Positions 62,538 to 64,000 of a stretch of 64,000 nucleotides of DNA are shown here, piece by piece. How positions within the stretch are numbered: position 1 is the stretch's first letter; the number at the start of each line of letters is the position of its first letter. The stretch covers positions 1 through 64,000 of the forward strand of contig NZ_LZJZ01000107.1 in the NCBI RefSeq assembly GCF_001667585.1, given 5' to 3'. A program made the translations under genes and the position numbers. The notes beneath the pieces were generated by a model that saw only the letters and a program-made list of their open reading frames with translations, did no database searches and was not told the DNA's origin. The stretch is from Mycobacterium sp. E2733 (GTDB lineage Bacteria; Actinomycetota; Actinomycetes; Mycobacteriales; Mycobacteriaceae).

Positions 62538-63227
62538 GTGGCGGAGGAACTGATTCGGGCTGAACGGCTGCTCGACGCCCAGGAGAAGGCGGCGCGGCTG
62601 TTCGACGAGATCGAGCGGCGCGCCATGATCCGCCCCGGTGTCTCGGAAAAGCAGTTGTCCGACGAAATCAACCGGCTCGCCGCGGAAATGCTCGGGGTCA
62701 CCCGGCACTGGCATCGGCGGATCGTGCGGGGGGGTGAGAACACGCTGCAGCCCTTCAGCGAGCGCCCGCCGGACCGGGTGGTCGCCGACGGCGACATCGT
62801 CTTCCTCGACCTGGGTCCGATCTTCGCGGAGTGGGAGGCCGACTTCGGCCGCACGTTCGTGCTCGGCGACGACCCGCACAAGACCGCCGTCCGCGATGCC
62901 TTGCCCCGGGTGTGGCGGGCCGGCCGCGAGTACTTCGAAAGGCGCCCGGACATCACCGGCGCCGAGCTGTACGACTTCGTCGTCGGGCTGGCGCACGCCG
63001 AGGGCTTCGAGTTCGCCAGTTCCATCGCCGGCCACCTGGTCGGGGAGTTCCCGCACAAGAAGATCGCCGGACCCGGCGTCCAGTGGTACATCATGCCCGG
63101 CTCGAACAAGCCGATGCGGCGCACGGACCCGACCGGCCGCGCCTGCCATTGGATCCTGGAGATCCATCTGGCCGATCGGGCCCGCGGCTTCGGCGGCTTC
63201 TACGAGCAGCTGCTCGACCTGCCCTAG
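62538..63227 (+). CDS. M24-family metallopeptidase-like protein
   Basis: A 229-residue pita-bread-fold protein like methionine aminopeptidase or Xaa-Pro peptidase. Metal ligands in order: Asp in VFLDLGP, Asp in EADFGRTF, His in SIAGHLVGEF, Glu in WILEIHL and a Glu in GGFYEQLL, so the dinuclear site looks complete. The short length suggests a stand-alone creatinase/aminopeptidase-like domain. The GTG at 62538 is chosen; a longer start at 62505 would overlap the divergent cupin gene. Confidence 0.85.
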   Translation: MAEELIRAERLLDAQEKAARLFDEIERRAMIRPGVSEKQLSDEINRLAAEMLGVTRHWHRRIVRGGENTLQPFSERPPDRVVADGDIVFLDLGPIFAEWEADFGRTFVLGDDPHKTAVRDALPRVWRAGREYFERRPDITGAELYDFVVGLAHAEGFEFASSIAGHLVGEFPHKKIAGPGVQWYIMPGSNKPMRRTDPTGRACHWILEIHLADRARGFGGFYEQLLDLP

Positions 63228-63281
63228 TGCGATCGCAAGCGCGGCGCATACGCCGGGCGCGGCGGGTCGGCACCATTGACC

Positions 63282-63350
63282 TCAGCCGAGGGGATACGTG
63301 ACGCCGGTGAGCTCCTCCGAGACCGCCCACAACCGCCGCTGCACGCCGAC
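63282..63350 (-). pseudogene. SDR C-terminal remnant before groEL2
   Basis: Minus-strand reading GVQRRLWAVSEELTGVTYPL, then Gly and a stop, a second SDR tail similar to the one at 59749-59830 but not identical. It has no upstream continuation; TetR-like sequence on the plus strand begins there. Together the two tails bracket the VOC-monooxygenase-cupin-M24 block. Confidence 0.6.
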
Positions 63351-63360
63351 GTCGATGGTG

Positions 63361-63636
63361 CTGCAGTGGGGCGCCGCGGACCGCGGGCTGGTCGACGCCC
63401 TGGCCGGCTACGGGATCGACATCGCCTGCGCCGCGCCCGATGCCGAAGACGCCTTCAAGGCCATGCTCGGCGAGTTGCTCCGCGCCGCGCAGGACGCGGG
63501 CACCGCGCGGCGCGACATCGACATGCGCGACCTCAAGGCGATCCTGGTCGGCTGCCAGGCCGTGCAGGCCTACGACGCGGCGCTTGCGGAGCGGGCGACG
63601 GACGTCGTCATCGACGGTTTACGCGTGCAGCGATAA
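63361..63636 (+). pseudogene. TetR-family C-terminal remnant
   Basis: Plus-strand reading LLRAAQDAGTARRDIDMRD then LKAILVGCQAVQAYDAALAE and ATDVVIDGLRVQR before a stop, typical of the ligand domain of TetR regulators. The DNA-binding helix-turn-helix part is missing, and the frame runs upstream into sequence antisense to the SDR remnant. It lies 13 bp before the first CIRCE operator. It is best read as a gene fragment. Confidence 0.65.
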
Positions 63637-63648
63637 GGCCCGATCGTT

Positions 63649-63675
63649 CTTGCACTCGGCATGGGCGAGTGCTAA
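63649..63675 (+). promoter_or_regulatory. CIRCE element 1 (HrcA operator)
   Basis: CTTGCACTC-N9-GAGTGCTAA, matching the CIRCE consensus TTAGCACTC-N9-GAGTGCTAA except in the first arm (CTTG for TTAG). It is the upstream of two sites before groEL2; bound HrcA represses until heat stress. Confidence 0.93.
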
Positions 63676-63683
63676 GAATGACG

Positions 63684-63710
63684 TTGGCACTCGCGACCGG
63701 TGAGTGCTAG
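63684..63710 (+). promoter_or_regulatory. CIRCE element 2 (HrcA operator)
   Basis: TTGGCACTC-N9-GAGTGCTAG, with one change in each arm from the consensus. It starts 8 bp after the first element, so the two are on nearly the same face of the helix. About 130 bp separate it from the groEL2 start. Confidence 0.93.

Positions 63711-64000
<290 letters not shown>

Noticed and set aside
63298-63636. Apparent intact small gene before groEL2
   Set aside because: Its first third is antisense to the SDR tail and only its end is TetR-like, so it is a chimera of remnants.

Overview
The window is chromosomal DNA of a Mycobacterium. It is GC-rich, and its backbone follows the gene order of the M. tuberculosis segment Rv0406c to Rv0440 (from memory of that map): metallo-beta-lactamase-fold gene, fgd1, pta, ackA, pknG-glnH-glnX, mutT3, thiE, thiOSG, lpqL, lpqM, a hydrolase, thiD, thiC, Rv0424c, ctpH, Rv0426c, xthA, Rv0428c, def, Rv0430, virR, sodC, Rv0433, Rv0434, Rv0435c, pssA, psd, moeA2 and groEL2. 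It is not M. tuberculosis itself. Several blocks are inserted at boundaries of this order, and the flavour resembles the M. avium complex, but the species cannot be fixed from the sequence.

Left edge (1-2700): the N-terminal part of a Ser/Thr protein kinase, then a decayed kinase sensor domain and a decayed UvrD-like helicase whose lesions can be located almost to the base. Positions 2687-14238 hold a phosphopantetheinyl transferase with a metallo-hydrolase, F420-dependent glucose-6-phosphate dehydrogenase with the acetate kinase pathway, a DUF559-type nuclease-like gene flanked by two copies of a 76-bp hairpin repeat, and the PknG/GlnH/GlnX amino-acid sensing operon. Thiamine synthesis is split into two clusters, each behind its own TPP riboswitch (thiOSG at 15.7-17.8 kb, thiC-thiD at 33.0-30.4 kb), with thiE divergent from the first.

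Accessory blocks: (a) 18.5-20.8 kb, two small secreted paralogues, one with a frameshifted signal peptide, plus two small membrane proteins; (b) 22.4-27.9 kb, an LpqL-like protein that has lost its catalytic residues, a REP13E12 HNH gene with a LexA-type box over its start codon, a Rv1900c-like hydrolase-cyclase fusion bracketed by a second REP13E12 fragment, and a divergent pair of Met-rich exported or membrane proteins; (c) 33.1-38.1 kb, a stress-signalling module (PAS-ANTAR protein, STAS protein and a 1279-residue fusion of histidine kinase, receiver, SpoIIE-type phosphatase and RsbW-type kinase) set between thiC and Rv0424c; (d) 49.3-53.5 kb, an F420/enoyl-CoA hydratase/SDR/TetR block between Rv0434 and Rv0435c; (e) 59.7-63.6 kb, a VOC protein, flavin monooxygenase, cupin and M24 protein set between two short SDR C-terminal remnants and a TetR remnant, just before groEL2.

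The window ends in the first 53 codons of groEL2, preceded by two tandem CIRCE (HrcA) operators. No tRNA, rRNA, CRISPR array or intact insertion sequence was seen. The most unusual items are the multi-domain partner-switching protein, the pseudo-peptidase paired with LpqL, the hairpin-flanked DUF559 gene, and several scars of gene loss.
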